Shown: positions 41,227 through 51,118, numbered from the stretch's first letter. The stretch is 64,000 nucleotides of DNA from Acidilobus sp. 7A (GCF_003431325.1 NZ_CP010515.1:1116001-1180000); one strand, 5' to 3'. Numbers and translations: made by a program. Notes: a model not told the origin generated them from the sequence alone.

Positions 41227-44115
41227 TTAACCTTTGACCCACCAGAAGTACCAGCTGTCGCCAGCACCGCCAACCATCGGGTTCTCCTCCCACGATATCA
41301 TGCCCATGTAGCCGTGCATGTAGGGCTTGACGACCCAGTAGTAGTTCTGCTGTATCGTGTAGACGTACATGTACAGGTTGATCGCCGTGTCCTCTGCCTC
41401 CTTGTAGTAGGTAGTCGCTGCCGTCACGTTGTTGGCGAGCTCTGCGGCGTCGGCCTGTGCTATCATGTTGTTGAGCTGCTGGTACTCCATGGCCTCCTGC
41501 CACAGCCACTTGCCTATCTCGGGCTCCATGCTTGTGTTGAGCCCTGGCCAGCTCACCTTTGACGCGTTGAAGTAGGAGCTGAGGTCCTCGAGGTAGGTCA
41601 CGTTCCAGCCGTCAGGTGCTGGGTAGGTGCCTCCCTGCTCATACATAGCGTTTATGAAGTCTGAGGCCAGCGGGTAGTCGGCTATCCAGCCCAAGTAGTA
41701 TATGGCCATTGGGTTCTGACCTGGAAGCTCGTCGGATATTATTGTTGAGAACGGCAGGTATATCGGCACGGCAACTATGTTGGGGTCTATGTTATGCAGT
41801 GCGGAGGCCCACATCTCTGCTGCAGTGTAGTCGGTGGTGTCGCCGCTTGAGACTACTATTGGGAAGTACACCTTTATGTTGTAGAAGCCGCTCTCCTCGA
41901 GCAGCTGCTTTGCGTAGGTGAGGTTGAACGTCGGGCAGCCGGTGAGCTCAGACGGCGGGAAGTAGTAGTTAAGCCCTGGTATCAGGACGCCGCAGTACGG
42001 GCTGCCGAAGTTGAAGTGGTACTTTACGTTGCCAACTATGTCGTTTATGTACTCGGTGTAGTTGAAGGCGTAGGCGAACGCCTCCCTCACGAGCGGGTTG
42101 GCGAAGTACCAGCTGGGTATCGTGTACGACGGATTCATTGAGTGCAGGGCGCTCTGGCTGACGTTAATAGTGAATACAAAGAAGAACTCGCTCAGCGTTG
42201 GGAACTCGTAGAGGTTCGCCTGGCCCTGTGACTCGAGGCTCTCGAGGCTCGGTATGAAGCTGCTGGGCAGGCCCGTGACTATGTCAGCCTGGCCTGAGGC
42301 GAATATCTCGTAGGCCGTCGTCGGGTCCTTGACCCACTCTATTTCAACTGTGGTGTTCGGCCTCGGGAAGTACGTTATGTTGTTTGGCCAGTAGGGGTTG
42401 GGCTTGAGGACCACGCTCTGGCCAGGCGTGTAGACGGCCACATAGTAGGGACCGGTGAAGCCAGCTGACTGACCAGAGGGCCACTGGACCTGGGTGTTAT
42501 AGTTGCCCTCGTTGCACGTCTGCTCGTAGCTGTAGAAGGCCTCGGCCAGCTGGGTCATGTTGTGGTCATACAGTCCGGTGAAGTTTATGCCGTCGCCAAC
42601 CTGCTCAAGCCACTTGGCGTCAAGCACGCCGCCGCCCAGCGGGTCAGCTACTGCTGTGAAGAACGCCTCTGGCGACGTTGGTGCCGCCAGGTGGAACGTG
42701 ACTGTGTTAGTGGCGTTGTTGTAGCTTACTGCGTTGATTATCTCCTCCGCGCCCTGGGTGTCGTTAGGGGCAGTGACAACGAAGGTGAAGGGCACGTAGT
42801 TGGGTATCAGGTACTGTGTCAGTATCCACCCTGGGGTGCCTGGCGTGCCTCCTGCGCACAGTATGTCCCTTATGACGCTGTACCAGACGTCATAAGCTGT
42901 TATCGGGTCGCCGTTTGACGCCCTGAGACCAGGCCTCAGCTGGAACGTGTACTCAGTGTAGTTGGAGTTTATGCCATGGCCTACGGTTGGTACGTACTCA
43001 GCCAGCTCCGGTATGAACTTGGTGGTGTTGGCGCCGTAGTACTGTATGAGAGTGCCGTAAATGTTAGATATGACCTCAAAGCCCACGCTCTCATAGTCTA
43101 TGTCAGGGTCGAAGCTATATGGACCTCCTGGCACGTTCTCGGCCACCACTATCGTGCCTGGGTTAGGCACTGAGATGAGGGGCCTGAAGAGCGAGAAGGG
43201 CATCGTTGGCGAGCTGACGGCTATTGTGTAATATGCTGTGTAGCTGTACGTTGCCCCCGTTGTTATGTTCTCTGTCACTACAGTCAGCGACACGGCGTAT
43301 AGCCCTGGGGAGCTGTATGAAACGCTCACGAACCTCTCCTTCGGCTCCAGGTAGGTCGTGTTGCCAGAGCCCGTGAGCCAGACCTGGACAGCGTAGCCCG
43401 TGCCATTGACAGACGGTATTGTCAGTGTAGTGCCGTTGCCGAAGTCCCAGACGTACTCCTCAATTGTCATGTTGACCCCAGAGGGGGGCTGCAGGAAGCC
43501 AGCGCTGAGGTTTATGGCCTGGCCCACGGACACCACGGGCGTCGTAGGGCTCACCAGGGTTATCACTGGAACTGTCACCAGCTGGGCGTAGCTCTCGTTG
43601 AACTGCGGAGGCGTCACGAGCACCTCAATCAGGTTGCCCTGCGAGCTGCCGACGAGCTGGCCGTTGCTGTAGACCGCATAGTACACCAGGTAGTGGCCAG
43701 GGTACTTATAGTAGAGGTTTGCATAGCCTTGGGTGGTGTTAATTATTGACCCGTTGCCTGTGTAGATTAACAGGTAGCTGCCTGGGGATGGCTTAAAAGC
43801 TGACACTGTCAGTGATATAGGTGCCCCTGCCGTCGTCGTGTAAGAGCTCACGGCCGCGGGCGACATGCTTGGCGTAGAAGTTGTGGTCGTTGTGGTTGTA
43901 GTGGTTGTCGTGGTTGTAGTTGGAGTGATTGTTGGTGTAGAAGTTGTGGTCGTTGTGGTTGTAGTGGTTGTCGTCACGACGTGGTGCCTGCTGCTCACGT
44001 ATGCGAGGTAGCCCCCTACCGCCGCCACGACAACTATCACGACGATTATTGCCGCGAGGGCCGTCGTTGAGATAGAACTCCTGGAGCTTGTACCCCTTAT
44101 ATGCCTACCGCTCAT
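41227..44115 (-). CDS. Opp/Dpp-type extracellular substrate-binding protein, membrane-anchored
   Basis: 962 residues. A basic start and one N-terminal helix (about residues 17-42) anchor it, then a Thr-rich linker (about 50-83) that is probably O-glycosylated, PKD-like beta domains (about 95-305, with EYVWDFGNGTTL), and the SBP_bac_5 domain from about 320 (VVAENVPGGPYSFDPDIDYES). Many Asn-x-Ser/Thr sites fit a glycosylated pseudoperiplasmic protein. In crenarchaea such Dpp/Opp-like systems take up peptides or alpha- and beta-linked oligosaccharides; with a GH57 enzyme in the same window sugar import is possible. First gene of the operon. Confidence 0.9.
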   Translation of the reverse strand: MSGRHIRGTSSRSSISTTALAAIIVVIVVVAAVGGYLAYVSSRHHVVTTTTTTTTTTTSTPTITPTTTTTTTTTTTTTTSTPSMSPAAVSSYTTTAGAPISLTVSAFKPSPGSYLLIYTGNGSIINTTQGYANLYYKYPGHYLVYYAVYSNGQLVGSSQGNLIEVLVTPPQFNESYAQLVTVPVITLVSPTTPVVSVGQAINLSAGFLQPPSGVNMTIEEYVWDFGNGTTLTIPSVNGTGYAVQVWLTGSGNTTYLEPKERFVSVSYSSPGLYAVSLTVVTENITTGATYSYTAYYTIAVSSPTMPFSLFRPLISVPNPGTIVVAENVPGGPYSFDPDIDYESVGFEVISNIYGTLIQYYGANTTKFIPELAEYVPTVGHGINSNYTEYTFQLRPGLRASNGDPITAYDVWYSVIRDILCAGGTPGTPGWILTQYLIPNYVPFTFVVTAPNDTQGAEEIINAVSYNNATNTVTFHLAAPTSPEAFFTAVADPLGGGVLDAKWLEQVGDGINFTGLYDHNMTQLAEAFYSYEQTCNEGNYNTQVQWPSGQSAGFTGPYYVAVYTPGQSVVLKPNPYWPNNITYFPRPNTTVEIEWVKDPTTAYEIFASGQADIVTGLPSSFIPSLESLESQGQANLYEFPTLSEFFFVFTINVSQSALHSMNPSYTIPSWYFANPLVREAFAYAFNYTEYINDIVGNVKYHFNFGSPYCGVLIPGLNYYFPPSELTGCPTFNLTYAKQLLEESGFYNIKVYFPIVVSSGDTTDYTAAEMWASALHNIDPNIVAVPIYLPFSTIISDELPGQNPMAIYYLGWIADYPLASDFINAMYEQGGTYPAPDGWNVTYLEDLSSYFNASKVSWPGLNTSMEPEIGKWLWQEAMEYQQLNNMIAQADAAELANNVTAATTYYKEAEDTAINLYMYVYTIQQNYYWVVKPYMHGYMGMISWEENPMVGGAGDSWYFWWVKG
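43874..43974 (-). repeat. Direct repeat encoding the Thr linker of the binding protein
   Basis: A 38-bp sequence at 43874-43911 recurs unchanged at 43937-43974, offset 63 bp or 21 codons. The period keeps the frame, so the Thr linker grew by duplication and can vary in length between strains without breaking the gene. Confidence 0.8.
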
Positions 44116-44249
44116 AAAACCACCCGCGAAGCTCAGGGCTACCCTTTTATTCGAGAGTATTTAAAGTTTAACCGCATAAAAAGGCTCCCACTTACAGTAC
44201 TCCAGCCTTCAGCAAAGTAAACTGAAAAACTTTTCGATAAGCTGTGCGA

Positions 44250-45179
44250 TCAAGGCATGCCAAGCACCAGCGACCTGCCCCTGTCAGCCACGCCCCATGG
44301 CATTGCGTTTGTATTGGCGCTCCCCCACGCGTTTCCCTGGTAGTCAATGCCTATGAGGCCGGCCGTCCCAGCGCCAAACGCCTCTGTGATAAGTCTTACC
44401 TGGGACTCCACAGCGCTCACTATGTCCCTCGTCATCGAGTAAACTATGGAGGCCCTGAGGCTTAGGCCAAGGGAGATTATGTACTCCCCGACGCCCGTGG
44501 CCACGAAGGCTGAGAGCTTGTCAGCGTAGAGGCCGGCCCCGACTACCGGCGAGTCCCCCACTCTGCCCGGGAACTTCATTATGACGCCGCCAGTGCTGAC
44601 GGCGGCCGCCAGCGTGCCCTGCGAGTCAAGGGCCGCGGCGCCCACCGTGTCAAGGCCCAGCTGCCTCGCGAGCTCGATCCACCTCTTAGCTAACTCGTCG
44701 CCATCGCCTCCGCTCTCCTTGAGCTGCCTCCACCTCTCGACCGACCTGCTGCTTGGGCCTGGGAAAGGCTCAAGCCCGACCTTCCTGGCAAGCTCGTCAG
44801 CCCAGCCCCCAACTATCATGACGTGAGGAGTCCTCTCAAGCACGACCTTTGCAAGCCTGACGGGGTTCTTAGCGTAGGTCACTGCTGCCACCGCTCCAGC
44901 CCTCAGGTCGCTGCCCCTCATGACAGCTGCGTCCATGGTGACGCGGCCGCTGAGGTCAAGCACGGAGCCCACTCCCGCGTCGAAGACTCCTGAGTCCTCC
45001 ATTGACGCGACGGCCTCGACAACCATCTCAACGCTGCTGCCCGTCCTGGAGGCCTCAAGGCCCCTGCTGAGGGCCTCCTCTATAGCCCTCTTCACGGCAT
45101 TTACGTCGGCGTTCCTCCAGGCGCCAGCGCCCCCGTGAATTATTATGGCAGGGCTTGTCAGCCTTACTGGCATCTCCAT
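44250..45179 (-). CDS. Isoaspartyl peptidase / L-asparaginase (Ntn hydrolase)
   Basis: 309 residues. IIIHGGAGAW at the N-terminus and the autocleavage site with the nucleophilic Thr in LGLDTVGAAALDSQG, followed by STGGVIMKFPGRVGDSPVVGAGLYAD, are characteristic of type 2 (plant-type) asparaginases. The proenzyme cuts itself before the Thr and removes isoaspartyl residues from damaged proteins or hydrolyses asparagine. ATG 45179 has GGTGA five bases upstream (the GTG at 45188 overlaps that motif). A minus-strand ACTTAAAAG box is near 45219-45227. Confidence 0.92.
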   Translation of the reverse strand: MEMPVRLTSPAIIIHGGAGAWRNADVNAVKRAIEEALSRGLEASRTGSSVEMVVEAVASMEDSGVFDAGVGSVLDLSGRVTMDAAVMRGSDLRAGAVAAVTYAKNPVRLAKVVLERTPHVMIVGGWADELARKVGLEPFPGPSSRSVERWRQLKESGGDGDELAKRWIELARQLGLDTVGAAALDSQGTLAAAVSTGGVIMKFPGRVGDSPVVGAGLYADKLSAFVATGVGEYIISLGLSLRASIVYSMTRDIVSAVESQVRLITEAFGAGTAGLIGIDYQGNAWGSANTNAMPWGVADRGRSLVLGMP

Positions 45180-45562
45180 TGAATTCACCTACGTTGTCGT
45201 TGATAGCTTACACGAAGCCGCTTTTAAGTTTTGGCGGACGGTGGATACAGAAGGTCCTTCATTAACAATTTAAGGTTGCCCAGGCACTCCCTTGAGCATA
45301 AAAGCGGACGCTGTACATTGATTATCAAAAAAGTTTATGGCTACTCCTTCCTCTGAAGCAGTTCCCACCTAAGCGATAAGATAACGACTACAAAAGGCGC
45401 ATTAGATGCAACGTCCAACGATGTGCGGGTTGGCGAGAACCCAATACAAGCGCAGGTCTTCGTTGGCCAGTAGCGTCGTTACTGTTAGCCTGCTTTACTT
45501 GCCCACTTATGCTGACCCTACGGCTGCGTCCTATACTATCTTTTTCCTTATTATATTTATTT
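45180..45562. other. Gene-poor AT-richer intergenic region
   Basis: The right part is visibly richer in A/T than the surroundings. It holds the promoter of the isoaspartyl peptidase (near 45223), a possible plus-strand TATA (AGTTTATGG near 45333) and a T-rich tract at 45536-45566. A plus-strand frame 45406-45576 would give 56 residues ending in a hydrophobic segment, with no ribosome site and overlap of the amidase end; I do not count it as a gene. No repeat or RNA structure stands out. Confidence 0.5.
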
Positions 45563-46762
45563 TTATACAGCGTTAAGTAGTGCCCTGGCCACGTCGATTA
45601 GCTCCAAGTCCTGCCCAGGCTTCCCAATAACCTGTAGACCGACGGGCAGGCCGCCGACTCTCATAAGTGGCAGCGAGATCGCTGGCGCCCCCACCAGTGG
45701 GGCAAGCCACGAGTTGCCTGTGAGCAGGTCCCTTATAGGCCCATCCTCACGCCCAAGCACCTCGTCTATGCGCGGCGCCGGCACCGCAGTTGACGGCAGC
45801 AGGAGGGCTTCCAGGTCCCTCATCACCTTCATGAACTCCTCCCTGGCCCTCCTCATAACCTCTAGGGCGCCCACGTAGTCAACAGCTCTATAGGTTAGCC
45901 CCCTCTCAATGAGCCTCCTGACGTCAGGGAAGTACTCCCCCCACACGTCCTTAAATGGTAGGTGCACCGCCGAGGCCTCAGACAGCCTTATCACGGTGAA
46001 GGCCTCCCTTCCCCTGCCCTCTGTGAGGGGCATCTTAACAGAGCTCGCGTTAAGCCTTGTGACTATATCATAAAAGGCCCTCTCAACGTCCCTCTCAGCC
46101 ATTATGAGCCCTTCAGGGACCCCCAGCCTCAGCTGGCGGCGCGCCTCAGCCCTCCTCCCCTTCCTGCCAGCTATCACTTTGAAAACCTCCTCGACGGCAT
46201 CAATGCTCGACGCAAGTATGCCAACCTCGTCGAAGGTGGGCGAGAGCGGGAACACGCCCCTCTTCGGCGTTGAGCCGCTGGACGGCCTGAATCCGATGAC
46301 CCCGCAGAGGGACGCGGGTATCCTTACAGAGCCGGCGGTGTCGGTGCCTATGGCCACGTCAACTATGCCGGCAGCCACAGCCGCCGCGCTTCCCCCGCTG
46401 CTGCCGCCTGCTATCCTTTCTTTGTCAAGTGGGTTCCTAGTGGGTCCAAAGACAGAAGAAGTCGTAGTCGCACCTGAGGCGAACTCATGCGTATTGGTCT
46501 TGCCTATTATAATGAGGCCTGCCCTCTTCAGCCTAGCTACCACGCTGGCGTCGTAGGTCGGCACGTAGTCCTTGAAGAGCCTGGAGCCCATGGTGGTCCT
46601 GAGGCCCTTGGTGTATATGATGTCCTTCACGGCTATGGGGACAGGCCTTAGCCCCCTCCTCTCGGCGGCCCTAGCCTCGACCTCCGCCTTGTCGTTTAGC
46701 GTCACGACAGCGTTCAGGTCGGCAAGCCTCCTCGCCCTTTCTAAGGCGTCCCCTACCTCCAA
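45563..46762 (-). CDS. Amidase signature family hydrolase
   Basis: 399 residues. The Ser-cisSer-Lys triad is visible: Lys in VPIAVKDIIYT, cis-Ser in ERIAGGSSGGSAAAVAAG, nucleophile Ser in GTDTAGSVRIPASLCG. It resembles GatA and stand-alone amidases; no gatB or gatC is nearby, so a separate amide hydrolase is the safer reading. TTG 46762 is chosen because GGTG lies five bases upstream and the minus-strand GGGATAAATGC box (46794-46804) fixes transcription near 46773; the frame stays open to 46870 over the divergent trehalose gene. Confidence 0.88.
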   Translation of the reverse strand: MEVGDALERARRLADLNAVVTLNDKAEVEARAAERRGLRPVPIAVKDIIYTKGLRTTMGSRLFKDYVPTYDASVVARLKRAGLIIIGKTNTHEFASGATTTSSVFGPTRNPLDKERIAGGSSGGSAAAVAAGIVDVAIGTDTAGSVRIPASLCGVIGFRPSSGSTPKRGVFPLSPTFDEVGILASSIDAVEEVFKVIAGRKGRRAEARRQLRLGVPEGLIMAERDVERAFYDIVTRLNASSVKMPLTEGRGREAFTVIRLSEASAVHLPFKDVWGEYFPDVRRLIERGLTYRAVDYVGALEVMRRAREEFMKVMRDLEALLLPSTAVPAPRIDEVLGREDGPIRDLLTGNSWLAPLVGAPAISLPLMRVGGLPVGLQVIGKPGQDLELIDVARALLNAV

Positions 46763-46830
46763 GCTCGCACCGGGCGCCTCGTTGCAAGCATAGCATTTAT
46801 CCCTCCAAGCGGCCGCTAATTCAAGGGGAC

Positions 46831-49068
46831 ATGATGGCCTCAGACATACGCTACCTGCTGGGCACGTCAAGGCTGTTGCTAGTCTCCAATAGGCTGCCCT
46901 TCACTGTCAGGGTGGACTCCAAGGGGCAGGTAGCCCTAAGCCCCAGCACCGGCGGCCTGGCCACTGGGATGAGGTCGCTCCTGGAGGAGGGGGTAGCTAC
47001 ATGGGCCGGGTGGCCAGGCCTTAGCGAGGAGGCCGCGGGCGATCTGAAGGGCTCAATAACCAAGGCGCTACAGCAAAGAAACGTAATACCCGTGTGGCTG
47101 ACATCTAAAGAGATCGAGGGCTACTATGAGGGCTTCTGCAACAGCACCATATGGCCACTCTTTCATTACTTCATAGAAAGGGCCTCATTTGACAAGGATT
47201 ACTGGACCTGGTACAGGGAGGTCAATGAGAAGTTCGCAGACGTGGTGGCCCGCTCCTACAGGAGAGGCGACATAGTATGGGTGCACGACTACCACCTCAT
47301 GCTGCTCCCCTCAATGCTGAGGGAGAGACTCGGGGACGACGTTCCTATGGGCTTCTTCCTTCACATACCCTTCCCCTCATTCGAGGTCTTCCGTCAGCTG
47401 CCGTGGAGGGAGGAAGTGCTGCGGGGCCTCCTGGGCGCTGACCTGATAGGGTTCCACACCTACGACTACATGAACTACTTCCTCGAAAGCGTCAGGAGGA
47501 TACTTGGGATTGAGCACTACCTGGGTGAGCTAAAGTACGGCGAGAGGAGCATCAAGGTGGACGTCTTTCCAATGGGGGTTGACTTCAACAGGCTCAGGGC
47601 GGCCTCCATGAGCGAGGCCGTGACGAAGAAGTTCAACGAGCTGACGCAGAGGCTCGGAAGCGTCAAGGTGATATTCTCCATAGATAGACTTGACTACACC
47701 AAGGGCCTGCCGGAGAGGCTGAGGGCCTTCAAGAGGTTCCTCGAGAAGTACCCAGAGTACAGGGGCAAGGTTTCCTACATCTTCGTCGTCTCACCGTCTC
47801 GCGAGCGCGTCGAGGAGTACGCCAGGCTCAAGAGGGAGATAAACGAGCTCGTCAGTGAAATAAACGGGCAGTTCTCGACGCTCGAGTGGACTCCAGTAAT
47901 ATATATGCGCAGGTTCGTCCCCGACGACGAGCTGTTGGCCCTCTACAGGCTGGCCGACGTGGCCCTGATAACGCCCCTCAGGGACGGCATGAATCTGGTC
48001 GCAAAGGAGTACGTGGCTGCTAACGTGAACCGCAACGGAGTTCTAATAGTAAGCGAGGGGGCCGGCGCCGCAAGCGAGCTCGTGGAGGCTATAGTTGTCA
48101 ACCCCAACGACTATGAAGGTGTTGCAGATGCCATAAAGAGGGCCCTTGAGATGAGCGACTACGAGCGCACCAACAGGATGGCGTCGCTCGAGGGCAGGGT
48201 CTCGAGCTATGACGTTAGCGCGTGGTCCTACGACTTCCTCGCGTCACTGCTTAACTTCAAGAAGGTCCAGGCCGCTGAGATGGAGGAGGCCATCACAAGG
48301 AGGCTCACGGGGGTCCAGCTCTCCATGGTCATAAGCTCCTTCATCGCGTCAAGGGGCAGGATACTGTTCCTAGACTATGACGGTACCCTTGTGCCGATGG
48401 CACCTTTCTTCTGGATGGCGAGGCCTGACGACGAGCTGCTCTCACTGCTCTCGGCGCTTGCGAGCAAGCCCAACACTAAGGTGGTGGTTGTAACCAGCAG
48501 GTCAAGGACCTCCATAGAGTCCATGCTTGGGGGCGTTAAAAACATTGACATGGCGGCAGAGAACGGCGGCTGGATCTACATGGACGGCAGGTGGGTTCAG
48601 GGCGTCTCAAACGTCGACACGAGCTGGAAGCAGGAGGTCATTAAGGTGCTGACGGCGTTTACCAAGAGGACGCCGGGCTCCTATGTTGAGGAGAAGGACT
48701 TCTCGGTGACGTGGCACTACCGCAACGTGCCTGGGGAGCTTGGAAGCGCGAGGGCCAACGAGCTGATGGACCTCCTGTCTAGGTTTATAGCGGTGCACCC
48801 TAACCTGGCCGTCGTGAAGGCGCCTATGGCAATAGAGGTGAGGCTCGCCGGCCTCTCCAAGTCAAGGGCCGCCATGAACTGGCTGTCGCGCGGCAACTAT
48901 GACTTCATATTTGCCGCTGGCGACTCAGGCGACGACGAGGACCTCTTTGCCTCGCTGCCCCAGGGCTCTGTTACAGTCAAGGTTGGCTATGGCCCGAGCA
49001 AGGCCAAGTACTACGTGCCCAGCCCTAACGAGCTCAGGCAGGTCCTGGAGAAGCTGGCTGAGGCCTGA
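46831..49068 (+). CDS. Fused trehalose-6-phosphate synthase/phosphatase
   Basis: 745 residues: a GT20 OtsA domain (about 1-470) making trehalose-6-phosphate from UDP- or ADP-glucose and glucose-6-phosphate, and a HAD-type OtsB domain (about 490-745) removing the phosphate. Visible: LLLVSNRLPFTV, WVHDYHLMLLPSMLR, HIPFPSFEVFRQLP, SIDRLDYTKGLPERL, TPLRDGMNLVAKEY, then FLDYDGTLVPM, VVVTSRSR, and AAGDSGDDEDLF. Trehalose is a stress protectant in thermoacidophiles. ATG 46831 is immediately followed by a second ATG; AAGGGGAC upstream is a weak ribosome site. Confidence 0.94.
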   Translation: MMASDIRYLLGTSRLLLVSNRLPFTVRVDSKGQVALSPSTGGLATGMRSLLEEGVATWAGWPGLSEEAAGDLKGSITKALQQRNVIPVWLTSKEIEGYYEGFCNSTIWPLFHYFIERASFDKDYWTWYREVNEKFADVVARSYRRGDIVWVHDYHLMLLPSMLRERLGDDVPMGFFLHIPFPSFEVFRQLPWREEVLRGLLGADLIGFHTYDYMNYFLESVRRILGIEHYLGELKYGERSIKVDVFPMGVDFNRLRAASMSEAVTKKFNELTQRLGSVKVIFSIDRLDYTKGLPERLRAFKRFLEKYPEYRGKVSYIFVVSPSRERVEEYARLKREINELVSEINGQFSTLEWTPVIYMRRFVPDDELLALYRLADVALITPLRDGMNLVAKEYVAANVNRNGVLIVSEGAGAASELVEAIVVNPNDYEGVADAIKRALEMSDYERTNRMASLEGRVSSYDVSAWSYDFLASLLNFKKVQAAEMEEAITRRLTGVQLSMVISSFIASRGRILFLDYDGTLVPMAPFFWMARPDDELLSLLSALASKPNTKVVVVTSRSRTSIESMLGGVKNIDMAAENGGWIYMDGRWVQGVSNVDTSWKQEVIKVLTAFTKRTPGSYVEEKDFSVTWHYRNVPGELGSARANELMDLLSRFIAVHPNLAVVKAPMAIEVRLAGLSKSRAAMNWLSRGNYDFIFAAGDSGDDEDLFASLPQGSVTVKVGYGPSKAKYYVPSPNELRQVLEKLAEA

Positions 49069-50237
49069 TGTCGCCCAGGTTAGCGGCTCTGGCGCTTGAT
49101 TGGCTTATATCGCTCGCTGCCATCGCAATCTACGTCTATGGCACAATTAAGGCGAGGAAGAGCGTCAGAGCTCTCAGACCCCTTGATAAGCTCGAGCTCC
49201 AAAGGCCTGTCACCGTCATAGTGCCCGCCAGGAACGAGGAGAGCAGGATCAGGTGGCTCGCGGAGTCGCTCTCAAGGGTTCCTGTCAGTGATGTCATATT
49301 AGTTGACGATCAGAGCAACGACAGGACAGTTGAAGTCGCCATGAGCTACCTCAGGGGCACGCGCCTAAGGGTGATAAGGGTTGATGGGACTCCTTGGGGA
49401 TGGCTGCCGAAGCCCTACGCCGTGGAGCTGGGCGCCAGCAGGGCGGGCATCAGCTCATCCCTGCTGTTCCTTGACGCCGACGTGAGCGGTGACCTGGGCC
49501 CCGTGCTTGCGGCTGCCTCCTCTGTGCGCCCTGGGGAGCTGGTGGCCTTTGAGCCGAGGTTTACCTGCACTTCCGGCCTCTGCAGGCTGACGCAGCCGTT
49601 CCTCACCTCAATAGTTCACGGCTTCTTTGGCTTCGACAGGGCGCTCAACCCAAGGGACAGGCACTCAATGATGTTCGGCTGCTGCTGGTCCATAGACCCC
49701 TACTCGTTCTGGGAGTCAGGCGGCATGGCGCAGGTCAGGCAGTCCGTCGTTGAGGACAGGACCCTTGCGGTTAAGCTGAAGGAGAGGGGCTTCAGGCTCA
49801 CGGCCTACGATGCCAGGGAGCACCTCAGAGTTATGTCATGGGATGACGCGGGCCAGTTCGTGAACCTCGTGAGGAGGGTCTCGTACTCAGCCGCGGCAGG
49901 CATGAGCATGCCATCATACCTGGCCTTCTCAGCGGGGGTCGCCCTTCTAATGTTATGGCCCTTCGCCGCCATTCCCATGGCACTCCTAGGCCCCTTTGCA
50001 GCGCTGGGACCCCTCTTAACCTACGCCGCCCAGGCGGCCTTTGCAGCCGTGGGGCAGAGGGTGGAAGGCATAAGCGGGGCCTGGTTCCTGGCCTCCCCGC
50101 TGGCTGGCGCACTCGTGACGTGGGGCTTCATAAGTTCAAGGCTGAGGCCTATATCATGGAAGGGGAGGCTGCTAGGTCAAGTGCAGGGAAACTCACAGGC
50201 ACTTGAACGTAACCCCGTCACTGTCAATCAGTATTGA
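49068..50237 (+). CDS. Membrane-bound family 2 glycosyltransferase
   Basis: 389 residues: an N-terminal helix (about 8-26), a GT-A catalytic domain with VTVIVPARNEES, VILVDDQSNDRT, SLLFLDADVSG (Asp-x-Asp) and the acceptor motif VEDRTLAVKLKERG, and three C-terminal helices. The layout is that of carotenoid/lipid-type transferases such as CrtQ. Its ATG overlaps the trehalose gene stop (ATGTC after TGA, one base shared), so it is in the same operon. The last 45 bp overlap the opposing phosphatase gene. Confidence 0.85.
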   Translation: MSPRLAALALDWLISLAAIAIYVYGTIKARKSVRALRPLDKLELQRPVTVIVPARNEESRIRWLAESLSRVPVSDVILVDDQSNDRTVEVAMSYLRGTRLRVIRVDGTPWGWLPKPYAVELGASRAGISSSLLFLDADVSGDLGPVLAAASSVRPGELVAFEPRFTCTSGLCRLTQPFLTSIVHGFFGFDRALNPRDRHSMMFGCCWSIDPYSFWESGGMAQVRQSVVEDRTLAVKLKERGFRLTAYDAREHLRVMSWDDAGQFVNLVRRVSYSAAAGMSMPSYLAFSAGVALLMLWPFAAIPMALLGPFAALGPLLTYAAQAAFAAVGQRVEGISGAWFLASPLAGALVTWGFISSRLRPISWKGRLLGQVQGNSQALERNPVTVNQY

Positions 50238-51080
50238 GCCGGCCCTGCCGCCGTGGTACCTACTTGAGAACACAGTTATGACGCTCCCCTCAACCTCGCG
50301 GAGGCTTGTCCAGGAGTCGCACTTGATGCCCTCTACCAGCCTTCCATCGCCCTTTGATATTCTAAGCCCATCGACGACCTCGTGACCTCTCACTATTAGG
50401 TTGAGACCGTTGGCCCTAAGGAAGGAGCTCCACGCAGGCCTTCCATAATAGTATATCCCAGGCCCCCTGATGTTAGGCTCAAAGTGGTATGGCTCCAAGC
50501 TCGGGTCATTCCAAACCATCTGGAATATTATGCCGTCCGAGAGCTCCAGGTAGCGCCTAGTGCCCTTCACCTGGGCGTAGTAGCGCTCTATGTCACTGAG
50601 AAGGGCCGGCCTGTCAGGCCTCTCACAGCTGACACATGGGATGCCTCCGTGAACCATGAGGGACCCCAGGCCCACCGCCGCTAACGGCATGTTCATATAG
50701 GCTTCGACTACATGGGAGTAGAGGTCCGTTGCGCCCGCGTAGAGCACCTCCTCATAGAAGCCGTAGCCCTCGTTCATCCTTGGGTCCTCGTGGTCGCCTC
50801 TCAGCGGTATGAACTTCCTCGGCTCCGCTGAGACCAGCTCTAGCACCTTTAAAATTGTTTGAATGCTGTTGGGGCCCCTGTCAACATAGTCCCCAAGCAT
50901 TATGGCCTTGTCTGCCGAGAACTCATCAACAAGCTGTTCAAACCTGTCCACCACGTCGGCATAGCCATGTACGTCCCCTAGGACTGCTATTCTGCCGACG
51001 TTATCTACTCTGACTATAAGGGGGAGCTGTCTAAGCGCATTAACGGCGCTATCTATGGCCTCTATCTCCCTCTCCCACAA
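50193..51080 (-). CDS. PPP-family metallophosphatase (PP1/PP2A-like), altered GNHE motif
   Basis: 295 residues. Motifs in order: LGDVHGYAD (GDxHG), MLGDYVDRGPNS (GDxVDRG), then LRGDHEDPR where Ser/Thr phosphatases have Gly-Asn-His-Glu, MVHGGIP and VRGHEV for later His ligands. Crenarchaea have PP1-like protein phosphatases of this size. The Asn to Asp change at a metal ligand may alter metal preference. TTG 51080 has no strong ribosome site. Confidence 0.85.
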   Translation of the reverse strand: MWEREIEAIDSAVNALRQLPLIVRVDNVGRIAVLGDVHGYADVVDRFEQLVDEFSADKAIMLGDYVDRGPNSIQTILKVLELVSAEPRKFIPLRGDHEDPRMNEGYGFYEEVLYAGATDLYSHVVEAYMNMPLAAVGLGSLMVHGGIPCVSCERPDRPALLSDIERYYAQVKGTRRYLELSDGIIFQMVWNDPSLEPYHFEPNIRGPGIYYYGRPAWSSFLRANGLNLIVRGHEVVDGLRISKGDGRLVEGIKCDSWTSLREVEGSVITVFSSRYHGGRAGSILIDSDGVTFKCL

Positions 51081-51118
51081 AAGTCTGCACTCCCTTATGC
51101 TCGCTGTTTCCAGTCGCT

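Noticed and set aside
43874-43974. Short repeat array that could suggest a CRISPR or minisatellite
   Set aside because: Only two copies, in frame inside a Thr-linker coding region; no spacer pattern and no cas genes.
45406-45576. Plus-strand 56-codon frame with a hydrophobic end
   Set aside because: No ribosome site, atypical codon use, T-rich end that looks like a terminator, and overlap with the amidase stop region.
44250-46762. Isoaspartyl peptidase and amidase as part of the Opp peptide-import operon
   Set aside because: Each has its own promoter and they are separated from the importer and from each other by 130-380 bp gaps; a functional link through peptide use is possible but not shown by layout.
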